Counted from the stretch's first letter, positions 1-9,626 are shown. The stretch is DNA of 43,487 nt from Methylorubrum podarium (GCF_022179745.1 NZ_BPRD01000188.1:1-43487); one strand, 5' to 3'. A program made the numbers and translations. The notes: generated by a model from the sequence alone, not told the origin.

Positions 1-30
1 CCGCTCCCGCGGCGGCGGGAGGAGCGCTGA
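1..30 (+). CDS. C-terminal end of an upstream gene, probably MotA/TolQ/ExbB-type channel (partial)
   Basis: Reading frame 1 is open from the window edge and ends with TGA at 28-30, giving the tail PLPRRREER. The stop lies one base before the ATG of the OmpA/MotB-like gene, whose GGGAGGAG ribosome binding site is inside this tail, so the two genes are probably translationally coupled. In related genomes the partner of such a MotB-like protein is a MotA/TolQ/ExbB-family proton channel. That identity is inferred only from context; ten codons cannot show it. Confidence 0.4.
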   Translation, partial: PLPRRREER

Positions 31-31
31 C

Positions 32-1045
32 ATGGCGTCCGCGCGCGCGCGCTCGCAGCGCAGCCTCAATGTCTGGCCGGGCTATGTCGATGCGCTCGCG
101 ACACTCCTGCTCGCGGTCGTCTTCCTGCTCACCGTCTTCGTGGTGGGGCAGTTCTTCCTCTCGCAGGAGCTGACGGGCCGCGACGCCGTCCTCAACCGCC
201 TCAACCGCCAGATCGCCGACCTCACCGACCTGCTCGCGCTGGAGCGTTCGAGCCGCCGCGCCCAGGAAGAGGCGGCCGCCGGCCTGCGCAACACCCTGAC
301 CGCGGCGGAGGCCGAGCGCGACCGGCTCCGGGCGCTGGCCGACGCCAGCGAGGCGGCCCAGGGCAAGAGCGCCGACGTCGATGCGCAGCTCGCCGCCGAG
401 CGCGGCGCGACGCAGCGGGCGCAGAATCAGGTCGAGCTGCTCAACGAGCAGATCCGCGCCCTGCGCCGGCAGCTCGCGGCGCTCGAGGACGCGCTGGCGG
501 CCTCCGAGTCCCGCGACCGGGAGAGCCAGGCCCGCATCGCCGAACTCGGCAGCCGCCTCAACGTGGCGCTCGCCCAGAGGGTGCAGGAACTCGCCCGCTA
601 CCGCTCCGACTTCTTCGGGCGCCTGCGCCAGATCATCGGCAGCCGCACCGATGTCCGCATCGTCGGCGACCGATTCGTGCTGCAATCCGAGGTGCTGTTC
701 ACGGCGGGTTCCGCGGCCCTGAAGCCCGAGGCCGGCCCGGAGCTCGACCGGATCGCGGGCGCGATCCTCGACATCGCGCGGGAGATCCCCGCCGACATCC
801 CCTGGGTGCTGCGCGTGGACGGCCATACCGACGCGCGACCGATCCAGTCGGCGCAGTTCCCCTCAAACTGGGAGCTGTCAGCCGCCCGCGCCATCGCGGT
901 CGTGCAGTACCTGCGGAGCAAGGGCCTCCCGCCGCAGCGGCTGCTCGCCGGCGCCTTCGGCGAGTTCCAGCCGCTCGATTCGGGGACGAGCGACGAGGCC
1001 TATGCGCGCAACCGCCGGATCGAGATGAAGCTGACGGAGCGGTGA
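32..1045 (+). CDS. OmpA/MotB-like peptidoglycan-associated inner-membrane protein
   Basis: A 337-residue protein with one N-terminal membrane segment (about 21-43), a long Ala/Glu/Arg-rich coiled-coil-like stretch (about 48-185) and a C-terminal OmpA-like peptidoglycan-binding domain (about 205-335). The OmpA domain shows VDGHTDARPI, SNWELSAARA and NRRIEMKL. Just before the membrane helix, W15 and D20 sit where MotB-type stators carry the proton-channel Asp. The architecture is that of a stator or Tol/Pal-like protein that anchors an inner-membrane proton channel to the cell wall. The ATG at 32 has GGGAGGAG upstream and follows the preceding stop by one base. It could be a flagellar stator paralogue, but the long coiled coil and lack of flagellar neighbours favour a cell-envelope role. 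Confidence 0.85.
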   Translation: MASARARSQRSLNVWPGYVDALATLLLAVVFLLTVFVVGQFFLSQELTGRDAVLNRLNRQIADLTDLLALERSSRRAQEEAAAGLRNTLTAAEAERDRLRALADASEAAQGKSADVDAQLAAERGATQRAQNQVELLNEQIRALRRQLAALEDALAASESRDRESQARIAELGSRLNVALAQRVQELARYRSDFFGRLRQIIGSRTDVRIVGDRFVLQSEVLFTAGSAALKPEAGPELDRIAGAILDIAREIPADIPWVLRVDGHTDARPIQSAQFPSNWELSAARAIAVVQYLRSKGLPPQRLLAGAFGEFQPLDSGTSDEAYARNRRIEMKLTER

Positions 1046-1260
1046 GCCGCACGGCACGGCGTCTTGCGGAGTTCGCGGCGCGGCCTACGAGGTCGAGTTC
1101 ACGGCGCCCGTCGCCGGCCTGGCTACTACTGCGCGCCAGAACAGGTTCTCGTCCAAAACTGATTGCGCGAGATCCCCCCTCTCCCCCCGTGCGGGGAGTG
1201 GGCTTCGATTGCTACCCAGCGAACAGGCGCTGAAGGGCTACAGTGACCTGGGAGCCGAAT

Positions 1261-2268
1261 CTAAAACTCGCTCCGATACGCGAACAGCCCCGGCACGCCG
1301 CCGGTCATCACGAACAGCACCGCCGCGCCGCGCTCGTACAGGCCCGCGCGCACGTCGTGGAGCAGCCCGGCGAACGCCTTGCCGCTGTAGACGGGATCGA
1401 GCAGCAGCCCCTCGGTGCGGGCCATGAGCCGCACCGCCTCGCGCATGCCCTCGGTCGGGATGCCGTAGCCCGGCCCGCGATGGGCGCCGTCCACCCGGAC
1501 GGCGTCGTCGGCGAGCGTCAGGCCGCCGCCGATCAGCGCGAGGGTGTCGCGGGCCTTGGCGAGCGTCGCGTCGCGCGCCTCGGCCTCGGGGGCGAGCACC
1601 GTGTAGGACTGGGCGAGATGCGGATCGCGGCCGGCGGCGGTCAGGCCCGCGGCGAGGCCGGCATGGGTGCCGGAACTGCCGTTCGGCACGACGATCCGGG
1701 CGAAGGCGAGGCCGAGATTGGCCGATTGCTCCAGGATCTCGGCAGCGCAGGCGGCGTAGCCGAGGCAGCCGAGCGGGCTCGACCCGCCGGAGGGAAAGAC
1801 GAAGACGCGCCGCCCCTCCAACCGCAGTTCCTCCGCCCGCGCTTCGGCCCGCGCCAGCGAATCCGCCTCACCCGGCAGCAGATGGACGCGGGCGCCGAAC
1901 AGATCCTGCAGCAGCCGGTTGCCGTTGCCGGTGTAGTCGGCGTCCTCCCGGGGGACGCTGCGGGTCAGGAACAGCTCGCAGGCGAGCCCCATCCGCGCGG
2001 CGGAGGCGGCGGTGAGCCGGGCATGGTTCGATTGCAGCGCGCCGACGGTGATCACCGTGTCGGCGCGCTCCGCCAGCGCCTGGCCGAGAAGGAATTCAAG
2101 CTTGCGCAGCTTGTTGCCGCCGAGCCCCACCGGTCCGACGTCGTCGCGCTTCACGAACAGCCGCACGCCGTTCAGCTCCGTCCCGAGATGGGTCGAGAGC
2201 CGGTCGAGGGAGCGGATCGGCGTCGGCCCGTCGGTGAGCGCCACGCGGGGGAAGCGGGTGAGGTCCAT
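1261..2268 (-). CDS. dcyD: D-cysteine desulfhydrase / ACC deaminase-family PLP enzyme
   Basis: About 335 residues of the fold-type II PLP family containing D-cysteine desulfhydrase and 1-aminocyclopropane-1-carboxylate (ACC) deaminase. The PLP lysine is K53 in GLGGNKLRKLEF. The QSNH motif near residue 80 and the glycine-rich PNGSSGTHAGL loop near 190 are present. The family converts D-cysteine to pyruvate, H2S and ammonia, or opens the ACC ring; the sequence alone does not decide between them, so the symbol is tentative. A TTG at 2271 precedes the ATG at 2268; the ATG is preferred. It starts 6 bases after the stop of the ABC exporter, so the two are probably co-transcribed. No terminator is obvious downstream, where only a GC-rich hairpin (about 1175-1200) is seen. 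Confidence 0.8.
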   Translation of the reverse strand: MDLTRFPRVALTDGPTPIRSLDRLSTHLGTELNGVRLFVKRDDVGPVGLGGNKLRKLEFLLGQALAERADTVITVGALQSNHARLTAASAARMGLACELFLTRSVPREDADYTGNGNRLLQDLFGARVHLLPGEADSLARAEARAEELRLEGRRVFVFPSGGSSPLGCLGYAACAAEILEQSANLGLAFARIVVPNGSSGTHAGLAAGLTAAGRDPHLAQSYTVLAPEAEARDATLAKARDTLALIGGGLTLADDAVRVDGAHRGPGYGIPTEGMREAVRLMARTEGLLLDPVYSGKAFAGLLHDVRAGLYERGAAVLFVMTGGVPGLFAYRSEF

Positions 2269-2274
2269 CAAGCC

Positions 2275-4131
<1,857 letters not shown>

Positions 4132-4323
4132 CGTTCCTCGACATCGTTTCGTCCCGTCCTGAGCCGTTTCTATCTTGGCGGTTTCTGTCGTGTCGTCGTT
4201 GACGTGAGCCATCGCATAAGCAGCGACCGCCCCGATTTCCAGTTCGCGTCGACCCTGCGGACACGTCTTCGCCGATTGTCGTGCCGAGATTTCGCGCGAG
4301 ACCGCCGATCCGCCCGCCCTCTC

Positions 4324-4352
4324 TTGTCGGTCGCCCGAGGCTGAGGTATAGG
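4324..4352 (+). promoter_or_regulatory. Predicted sigma-70 promoter of rpmE
   Basis: TTGTCG (4324-4329), a 17-base spacer and TATAGG (4347-4352) match the housekeeping consensus well. A start near 4359 would leave an untranslated leader of about 83 bases before the rpmE ATG at 4442. Confidence 0.55.
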
Positions 4353-4441
4353 CGCGCCTTCATCGGAATGCGCGCGATGTTTTGCCCCTGGCTCCTCCCC
4401 GAGTGGCGGGGCCGGTCGGCGTGCTACCTCAGGAATTCGTC

Positions 4442-4696
4442 ATGGCAAAGAACGAGGCCGGCAAGGCCAAGGGGACCGAGCACCCCGACTACCACTTCAT
4501 CAAGGTCGTGATGACCGACGGCACCGAGTACAAGACCCGCTCGACCTACGGCAAGGAAGGCGACGTCCTCAACCTGGACATCGACCCGACCACGCACCCG
4601 GCCTGGACCGGCGGCGAGCAGAAGATGCTCGATCGCGGCGGCCGCGTCTCGCGCTTCAACAACCGCTTCGCCGGCCTCGGCTTCGGCAAGAAGTGA
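4442..4696 (+). CDS. rpmE: 50S ribosomal protein L31
   Basis: An 84-residue protein beginning [20 protein letters not shown], with the L31 core: HPDYH, the [13 protein letters not shown] strand, [13 protein letters not shown] and the C-terminal [13 protein letters not shown]. It is a large-subunit protein at the subunit interface. The four zinc-binding cysteines of C+ L31 proteins are absent, so this is the zinc-independent form. The frame is open 20 codons further upstream, but the ATG at 4442 is preceded by AGGA and matches the family start. It has its own promoter (4324-4352) and a strong terminator (4733-4762), so it is probably monocistronic. Confidence 0.95.
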   Translation: MAKNEAGKAKGTEHPDYHFIKVVMTDGTEYKTRSTYGKEGDVLNLDIDPTTHPAWTGGEQKMLDRGGRVSRFNNRFAGLGFGKK

Positions 4697-4732
4697 TTTT
4701 TTGGGATTTGGGCTCCGGCCCGGATCGATGAG

Positions 4733-4762
4733 ACGGCGCCGCTCGCGGCGCCGTTTTCGTTT
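4733..4762 (+). terminator. Rho-independent terminator of rpmE
   Basis: A perfect 9-bp stem (ACGGCGCCG at 4733-4741, CGGCGCCGT at 4746-4754) with a CTCG tetraloop is followed by TTTCGTTT. It lies 37 bases after the rpmE stop. Confidence 0.85.
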
Positions 4763-4788
4763 GCGCGCGAGGGCCGGCACGCCGTCTG

Positions 4789-4971
4789 ACACGGTTTCCG
4801 GTTGATCACTTCGGTTCGGCCCCACCCCCGGCATCCCGGGGCCGCGCAGCGGAACCCGGGATCTACCCGTAATGCGCGGCTCAACGTGGCATCACAGGTG
4901 GATTCCGGGTTCGCCTTTGGCGCCCCGGAATGACGGGAAACGGTGCCGAAGGAATCAATCGGAAACGGTGT
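4789..4971. repeat. Nested inverted-repeat element (REP/MITE-like)
   Basis: Outer 26-base inverted repeats (4789-4814 and 4946-4971, about 22 of 26 matching) enclose two inner arms, 4832-4862 and 4899-4935. Each inner arm is itself a partial palindrome built from ATCCCGGG/CCCGGGAT or ATTCCGGG/CCCCGGAAT. A relative of the inner part lies at 30148-30261. No coding capacity is seen. The form is that of a dispersed, non-autonomous intergenic repeat. Confidence 0.7.
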
Positions 4972-5102
4972 GAATGGGCGCGACGCGAGGCGCCGCCGAA
5001 GCCCCGCCGAATCGAACGGGCGCGGCCATCCCTCGACGACACGCGCCCCGTCCGGCCCCGGTCGCTTTCGCCGGCAGCCTGCCTCTCAGCTTTCGAAAGA
5101 AA

Positions 5103-5636
5103 TCACTCCCCGCCGAAGGCGGCCCGCAGGCGCCCGAACTGGGCGGTCACCGGGCTCTCCCGCGGCACCGGCACGGGGCGGTCCTCGCTGATCAGCGCGT
5201 CGAGGTGGAGGATGCGCGCGTGCAGCCGGCGCGAGCGGCGCACGAGATCCTGAAGCCGGAGCGGAAGCGCCGCGAAGGCCTCGCCGGCCTCCGGCAGGGC
5301 GCGCTCCGACTCGGCGAGCTTGACGCGGGTCTTCTCCTCCTGCGCCTGACTCAGCGAGATCTCGCCCTCGGAGACCGCCCGCTGCACCAGCAGCCAGGAG
5401 GCGATCTGCATCAGCCGGGTGGTGAGGCGCATGCTCTCGCTGGCATAGGCCAGCGTGGCGTCGCGCGAGATCAGGCGCGATTCGGCCCTCCCCTCCCCGT
5501 CGAGATAGGCCGCCGTCTCCTCGACCAGCAGCATCCCCTCGCGGAACAGGGTCTTGAAGGCTTCCGACGACACGTAGGACTCGCCGAAGCTTACCCACTC
5601 GCGGTCGTCCCGGAACGTGACGTCGAACTCGGTCAT
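5103..5636 (-). CDS. rcdA: RcdA-type regulator of CtrA degradation (DUF1465)
   Basis: A mostly helical protein of 177 residues beginning MTEFDVTFRDDREW. The segments FREGMLLVEETAAYLDGEGR and RLTTRLMQIASWLLVQRAV, and the Arg/Leu-rich C-terminus, are those of the DUF1465 family. In Caulobacter, family member RcdA is an adaptor that, with CpdR and PopA, delivers substrates including the master regulator CtrA to the ClpXP protease at the cell pole. The frame is open to 5747, but the ATG at 5636 has AGGAGG four bases upstream. The upstream DNA carries TTAACGTTAAC (5754-5764) and, further up, a predicted CtrA-box-driven small RNA. Family assignment is from sequence recognition; the polar role in this organism is inferred. 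Confidence 0.85.
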   Translation of the reverse strand: MTEFDVTFRDDREWVSFGESYVSSEAFKTLFREGMLLVEETAAYLDGEGRAESRLISRDATLAYASESMRLTTRLMQIASWLLVQRAVSEGEISLSQAQEEKTRVKLAESERALPEAGEAFAALPLRLQDLVRRSRRLHARILHLDALISEDRPVPVPRESPVTAQFGRLRAAFGGE

Positions 5637-5753
5637 CCTGCCTCCTGTACCGCCGGCGAACCATCTGTCCCGGATGGGGACGATCTCGGTGCGAATGCAG
5701 CCAGTGGGGCAAGTGTAGCGCCGAACGCGAGCCGAAAGAGGGTTCACGTCCTT

Positions 5754-5764
5754 TTAACGTTAAC
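5754..5764 (-). promoter_or_regulatory. TTAACGTTAAC motif upstream of rcdA
   Basis: This has two overlapping TTAA(C) half-site-like units, about 118 bases before the rcdA ATG and just downstream of the small-RNA terminator. It is not a canonical TTAA-N7-TTAA box, but TTAAC is the CtrA half-site core and such AT-rich words are rare in this sequence. It could place rcdA under CtrA; this is inference. Confidence 0.35.
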
Positions 5765-5812
5765 GGCGCGGCGACGGCGGATGGCGCGGGGCCCGGCGGG
5801 CGGATCGGCGCC

Positions 5813-5842
5813 AAAAAAAGAAGCCGCTCCAGAGGAGCGGCT
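5813..5842 (-). terminator. Rho-independent terminator of the predicted small RNA
   Basis: Read on the minus strand, a perfect 9-bp GC-rich stem (5842-5834 with 5830-5822) and a three-base loop are followed by TTC and seven Ts (ending at 5813). No protein gene on this strand ends just upstream, so it points to a short non-coding transcript. Confidence 0.85.
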
Positions 5843-5917
5843 CTCATGAGTCTTACAGGGAGGCATCAAACAGACTGGACGGAGATCCCAATCAGGATCC
5901 AGACAATCTGGATGTGC
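5813..5917 (-). ncRNA. Predicted ~104-nt small RNA with anti-Shine-Dalgarno loop
   Basis: Between the predicted promoter and the terminator the minus strand folds by eye into three hairpins. First, a perfect 7-bp stem ATCCAGA/TCTGGAT with a TTG loop (5913-5897). Second, an AGTCT/AGACT stem (5876-5872 with 5853-5849) whose 18-base loop carries CCTCCC (5863-5858). Third, the terminator stem. Exposed CCUCCC is complementary to ribosome binding sites and is a known feature of trans-acting sRNAs in alphaproteobacteria, for example the Sinorhizobium alpha-r14 and 'cuckoo' groups. The overlapping minus-strand frame (6070-5744) has no coding character. Start and length are predictions; I cannot assign it to a named family. 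Confidence 0.65.
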
Positions 5918-5922
5918 CTCTT

Positions 5923-5952
5923 TGTAGAACGGAAAGGTTAACGCACCGTTAA
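5923..5952 (-). promoter_or_regulatory. CtrA box and promoter of the predicted small RNA
   Basis: TTAACGCACCGTTAA (5938-5952, plus strand) is an exact TTAA-N7-TTAA CtrA recognition motif. On the minus strand TTAACG (5952-5947) serves as a good -35 element, an 18-base spacer follows, and TCTACA (5928-5923) fits a -10. The predicted start is near 5917. A CtrA box overlapping the -35 is the usual arrangement for CtrA-activated promoters. Confidence 0.6.
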
Positions 5953-6106
5953 ACGCTCGGCGGGTGTCCCGAAAAGTTGCGAAGGCCCGGAATCGAGGAT
6001 TGGGATCCCAACCGGCCGCATCCCTACGGTTTCGATACGCACGACGGGGGCAGCGACGACGCTGCGGCACCGTGCGCAGCCGTGCCTCCGCATCGGCAGC
6101 CCGTCA

Positions 6107-6135
6107 TTGACTTGCGGCGCCCCCTCCGCCATAAG
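6107..6135 (+). promoter_or_regulatory. Predicted sigma-70 promoter of the rpmH-rnpA-yidC operon
   Basis: TTGACT (6107-6112), a 17-base spacer and CATAAG (6130-6135) form a near-consensus promoter. The transcript would start about 6142, leaving a leader of about 127 bases before rpmH. Confidence 0.6.
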
Positions 6136-6268
6136 CCGCGCCATTGCGAAGCGGCGCCCTGTCCCGGGCGCCCTTCGCGTTTGCAGATCCCATTTCGAGG
6201 TTCACACACGGTCCGCGCGCTGATCGCAAGCGCCGCCGGGTCGAGACCTCGACCGCCGGAGACCGATC

Positions 6269-6403
6269 ATGAAGAGAACCTACCAGCCGAGCAAGCTCGT
6301 CCGTAAGCGCCGTCACGGCTTCCGCGCCCGCATGGCGACCGCCGGCGGCCGCAAGGTCATCGCCGCCCGCCGCGCGCACGGCCGCAAGCGCCTCTCGGCC
6401 TGA
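6269..6403 (+). CDS. rpmH: 50S ribosomal protein L34
   Basis: A 44-residue, very basic protein beginning [20 protein letters not shown] and ending GRKRLSA, the full-length, highly conserved L34. It is a large-subunit ribosomal protein. The ATG at 6269 has CCGGAG upstream. It heads the classic rpmH-rnpA-yidC cluster and is driven by the promoter at 6107-6135. Confidence 0.97.
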   Translation: MKRTYQPSKLVRKRRHGFRARMATAGGRKVIAARRAHGRKRLSA

Positions 6404-6474
6404 CACACTCCGTGGCGCCGCAGGACGGCGCCACGTCTCGCAACACGAGCCCGCGAATCGGGATCGGAGCGCCC

Positions 6475-6972
6475 GTGCCGACGATCGGACGTCTCCGGCG
6501 GCGCCCGGATTTCCTGGCAGCCGCCCAGGGCCGGCGGTTCCGCACGGAACGCATGAGCGCCCAAGGGCGCCTGCGCGATCCGGGCGAGACCCGTGACGGC
6601 GCGACCGCCGAGGGGATCTTCCTCGGCTTCACCATCACGAAGCGCGTGGGGCATGCGACCGAACGCAACCGGATCCGGCGACGCCTGCGCAGCGCCGTCG
6701 CCGCCGTGGCGACGGATGCGCCCTCGATCGGCGCGGATGTCGTGGTGATCGCCCGGCGCCCCGCACTGAACGCTCCCTTCGAAAGCCTCGTCGAGGATCT
6801 GCGGCGCGCGCTCCATTCTGTGACGCGCCCGGCCGCGCCGCGCACCGGCGACGCTCCCCGTTCCTCCCCATCGCGACGCGGCGGCTCCCGCTCCGGCCGG
6901 GGCGCGACCGCGGGCGGCCCTCACCCCCTCCCCTCCACATCGAAGGCGCCTGACGGATCGACCGATGGGTAA
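6475..6972 (+). CDS. rnpA: Ribonuclease P protein component
   Basis: About 165 residues from a GTG at 6475. The family start ([18 protein letters not shown]) and the RNase P signature ([17 protein letters not shown]) are clear. The protein assists the RNase P RNA in trimming tRNA 5' ends. The frame is open to an ATG at 6412, but the added residues do not resemble RnpA, and GGAG precedes the GTG. The core ends near residue 120; the remaining C-terminal tail is a low-complexity Ser/Gly/Arg/Pro extension, longer than usual. Its stop overlaps the yidC start by 8 bases, indicating translational coupling. Confidence 0.9.
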   Translation: MPTIGRLRRRPDFLAAAQGRRFRTERMSAQGRLRDPGETRDGATAEGIFLGFTITKRVGHATERNRIRRRLRSAVAAVATDAPSIGADVVVIARRPALNAPFESLVEDLRRALHSVTRPAAPRTGDAPRSSPSRRGGSRSGRGATAGGPHPLPSTSKAPDGSTDG

Positions 6973-8815
6973 CGACAAGACGAACATGTTCGTCGCCATC
7001 GCCTTGTCGCTGGTGGTCCTGCTTGGCTGGCATTACTTCGTCACCGGGCCGGCCAGCGAGCGGCAGCGACAGGCGGCACAGAGCCAGACCGCGCAGCAAC
7101 CGGGCGCGCCGCAGACGGCCGACGGCATCCCCGCCCCGAGCCCGCGCGAGGGCAGCCCCAGCGCGCCCGTGCCCGGCACCGTGCCGGGCACCGCCGCCCA
7201 GGGTCCCGTCACCCGCGAGGAGGCGCTGGCGCGCTCGGCGCGGGTGCGGCTCGACACGCCCGCCCTCTACGGCTCGATCGCGCTCAAGGGCGCGCGCATC
7301 GACGACGTGAGCCTCAAGAACTACCACGAGACCGTCAGCGACGAGAGCCCGCGCATCGTGCTGCTCTCGCCCACCGGCAGCCAGAACCCCTACTACGCCG
7401 AGTTCGGCTGGGTCGGCGCCAATGCCGGGCCGCTGCCCAACGGCGACACGGTCTGGAAGGCCGACGGCGACCTGCTCGCCCCCGGCAAGCCGCTCACGCT
7501 GAGCTGGGACAACGGCCAGGGCCTCGTCTTCAAGCGCATCATCGCCGTCGACGACAAGTTCATGTTCACGGTCCGCGACGAGGTGGAGAACACCTCGGCC
7601 AACCCCGTAACGCTCTACCCCTACAGCCTCGTCTCGCGCTGGGGTAAGCCGCACACCCAGGGCTACTACGTGCTGCACGAGGGCCTGATCGGCGTGCTCG
7701 GCAACGACGGCCTGCAGGAATACACCTACGACAAGGTCGCCAAGGAGCCGTCCTATGGCGGCCCCGGCACGCTGGGCAAGGCCTGGACAAACGTGACCGG
7801 CGGCTGGGTCGGCATCACCGACAAGTACTGGGCCGCCGCCACGATCCCGGAGCAGGACAAGCCCTTCACGGGCGCCTTCACCGAGCGCACCGACGGGGCG
7901 ACCAAGGTCTACCAGACCTCCGTGCGGGGCGACTCGGTCACCGTCGCGCCGAACGCGTCCTCGACCACGACCCAGCGCCTGTTCGCGGGCGCCAAGGAGG
8001 TCAACCAGATCAACGCCTACGAGCGCGAGCTCGGCATCAAGCAGTTCGATCTGATGATCGACTGGGGCTGGTTCTGGTTCCTGACCAAGCCGATGTTCCG
8101 GGCGCTGGACTTCTTCTTCCATCTCGCCGGCAATTTCGGTGTCTCGATCCTGCTGGTGACGCTGATCCTGAAGATCTTCTTCCTGCCGATCGCCAACCGC
8201 TCCTACGTCTCCATGGCCAAGATGAAGGCCGTGCAGCCGGAGATGACTTCCATCCGGGAGCGCTACAAGGACGACCGGACGAAGCAGCAACAGGCGATGA
8301 TGGAGCTGTACAAGAAGGAGAAGATCAATCCGATCGCCGGCTGCTGGCCGGTGCTGATCCAGATCCCGGTCTTCTTCGCGCTCTACAAGGTCCTGTTCAT
8401 CACCATCGAGATGCGGCACGCGCCGTTCTTCGGCTGGATCCAAGACCTCGCCGCGCCCGATCCGACGAGCATCGTGAACCTGTTCGGCCTGCTGCCGTTC
8501 GCCGCGCCCGACTTCATCCATCTGGGCGTGTGGCCGATCATCATGGGCATCACGATGTTCGTGCAGATGAAGATGAACCCCGCGCCGCCGGACCCGGTCC
8601 AGGCGCAGGTCTTCGCCTTCATGCCGATCGTGTTCACCTTCATGCTCGGCTCGTTCCCCGCCGGCCTCGTGATCTACTGGGCCTGGAACAACCTGCTCTC
8701 GGTGATCCAGCAGTACATCATCATGCGCCGCAACGGCGTGAAGGTGGAGCTGTGGGACAACATCAGGGGCATGTTCAAACGCGGCGACAAGAAAGCCGCG
8801 GCCACCAAGGGCTGA
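6965..8815 (+). CDS. yidC: Membrane protein insertase YidC
   Basis: A 616-residue YidC of the Gram-negative type. It has an N-terminal signal-anchor helix (about 8-25), a Pro/Ala/Gln-rich linker (30-75), a large periplasmic beta-domain (about 75-365) and a C-terminal Oxa1-type five-helix core (about 365-590) with a basic tail. The core shows the conserved [13 protein letters not shown] loop and [11 protein letters not shown] helix. It inserts inner-membrane proteins alone or with SecYEG. It is the third gene of the rpmH-rnpA-yidC operon; the ATG at 6965 lies inside the end of rnpA. Confidence 0.96.
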   Translation: MGNDKTNMFVAIALSLVVLLGWHYFVTGPASERQRQAAQSQTAQQPGAPQTADGIPAPSPREGSPSAPVPGTVPGTAAQGPVTREEALARSARVRLDTPALYGSIALKGARIDDVSLKNYHETVSDESPRIVLLSPTGSQNPYYAEFGWVGANAGPLPNGDTVWKADGDLLAPGKPLTLSWDNGQGLVFKRIIAVDDKFMFTVRDEVENTSANPVTLYPYSLVSRWGKPHTQGYYVLHEGLIGVLGNDGLQEYTYDKVAKEPSYGGPGTLGKAWTNVTGGWVGITDKYWAAATIPEQDKPFTGAFTERTDGATKVYQTSVRGDSVTVAPNASSTTTQRLFAGAKEVNQINAYERELGIKQFDLMIDWGWFWFLTKPMFRALDFFFHLAGNFGVSILLVTLILKIFFLPIANRSYVSMAKMKAVQPEMTSIRERYKDDRTKQQQAMMELYKKEKINPIAGCWPVLIQIPVFFALYKVLFITIEMRHAPFFGWIQDLAAPDPTSIVNLFGLLPFAAPDFIHLGVWPIIMGITMFVQMKMNPAPPDPVQAQVFAFMPIVFTFMLGSFPAGLVIYWAWNNLLSVIQQYIIMRRNGVKVELWDNIRGMFKRGDKKAAATKG

Positions 8816-8833
8816 CCGCGCGCTGACCGACGA

Positions 8834-8950
8834 ACCCTCCTCCCCCCTCGCGGGGAGGAGCCGGAGGCAGGGGTCGTGCAGGATGAGGCGCCCCGCTGCC
8901 TCCTCCACGAACCCCCACCCCCTCTCCTCTCCCCGCGCGGGGGAGGGAAA
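8834..8950. repeat. Pair of CCCTCTCC-type hairpin repeats between yidC and engB
   Basis: Two pyrimidine/purine hairpins, about 8836-8862 and 8922-8948, are each built as a C/T-rich arm, a short GCG core and a G/A-rich arm. Between them lies a linker with reversed similarity. Similar units lie at 34685-34855 and a single one near 1173-1200. These resemble the dispersed intergenic repeats common in alphaproteobacteria. Confidence 0.55.
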
Positions 8951-8966
8951 GCAGCGGCCCCCGACC

Positions 8967-9626
8967 ATGACAGACGCCGCCATCGAAGACCCCTCCCCCG
9001 AACTGCTGGAAGCCGGGCGCCTGCTCTTCGTGGGCGAGGCCGAGTTCACCGCCGCCGCGCCGGCTCTCGGCGCCCTGCCGCCGATGGAGGGCGTCGAGAT
9101 CGCCTTCGCCGGGCGTTCCAATGTCGGCAAGTCGAGCCTCGTCAACGCGCTGACCGGCCGCAACACCCTGGCGCGCACCTCGCACACGCCGGGCCGCACC
9201 CAGCAGCTCAACTTCTTCCGGATCGGCGGGCGCCTGATGCTCGTCGACATGCCGGGCTACGGCTACGCCGCGGTCGAGAAGGCCAAGGTCGAGGCCTGGA
9301 CCAAGCTGATCCACGCCTACCTCAAGGGCCGCTCGAATCTCGCCCGCGTCTACGTGCTGATCGATTCCCGGCACGGCCTGAAATCGATCGACACCGACCT
9401 GCTCGACGGGCTCGACAAGGCGGCGGTCTCCTACCAGATCGTGCTGACCAAGGGCGACGCCCTCAAGAAATCCGAAATCGAGAAGCGCATCGCCGGCATC
9501 CAGGCGGCCCTCGCCAAGCGCCCCGCGGCCTATCCGGAAGTGCTGCTGACCTCGAGCCGCGACGACCGCGGCGTGGCCGAACTGCGTGCCAGCATCGCCC
9601 GGCTGCTGCAGGAGCGCGGCGCGTGA
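8967..9626 (+). CDS. engB: Ribosome biogenesis GTPase EngB/YsxC
   Basis: A 219-residue TRAFAC GTPase with G1 GRSNVGKS (49-56), the TPGRTQQ switch (G2), DMPGYG (94-99, G3) and TKGD (161-164, G4). EngB is an essential factor in late assembly of the 50S subunit. The frame is open to 8883, but those codons lie in the CCCTCTCC-type repeat; the ATG at 8967 gives the normal start. Its TGA overlaps the GTG of the following DUF423 gene (GTGA at 9623-9626). In many relatives yidC-engB is followed directly by argB; here argB is 9.5 kb away. Confidence 0.95.
   Translation: MTDAAIEDPSPELLEAGRLLFVGEAEFTAAAPALGALPPMEGVEIAFAGRSNVGKSSLVNALTGRNTLARTSHTPGRTQQLNFFRIGGRLMLVDMPGYGYAAVEKAKVEAWTKLIHAYLKGRSNLARVYVLIDSRHGLKSIDTDLLDGLDKAAVSYQIVLTKGDALKKSEIEKRIAGIQAALAKRPAAYPEVLLTSSRDDRGVAELRASIARLLQERGA

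Larger units (their letters stand above)
4697..5102. other. Intergenic region between rpmE and rcdA
   Basis: Both flanking genes end here (convergent). It holds the rpmE terminator (4733-4762) and the nested inverted-repeat element (4789-4971). From 4972 to 5102 I see GC-rich sequence without a convincing gene or hairpin. Confidence 0.7.
5637..6106. other. Non-coding region between rcdA and the rpmH promoter
   Basis: This interval lies between the divergent rcdA and rpmH genes. Read toward rcdA on the minus strand it contains a perfect CtrA box and promoter (5923-5952), a predicted small RNA (5813-5917) ending in a terminator, and TTAACGTTAAC (5754-5764) before the rcdA leader. A 12-bp palindrome, TTGGGATCCCAA, and a GAATC (GANTC, CcrM-type methylation) site lie near 5990-6012. 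Confidence 0.7.

Noticed and set aside
1046-1260. Short plus-strand gene after the OmpA-like gene
   Set aside because: The 63-codon frame beginning at a GTG overlapping the OmpA-like stop has Arg/Ser/Pro low-complexity content and runs into a repeat hairpin.
5744-6070. 108-codon minus-strand frame across the predicted small RNA
   Set aside because: It runs through a promoter, CtrA box, stable terminator hairpin and the rcdA leader. Its composition is not protein-like, and it has no ribosome binding site.
6635-9250. Open frame of 871 codons opposite yidC and engB
   Set aside because: Antisense of well-identified genes, with His/Asp/Arg-rich composition and no recognisable motif.
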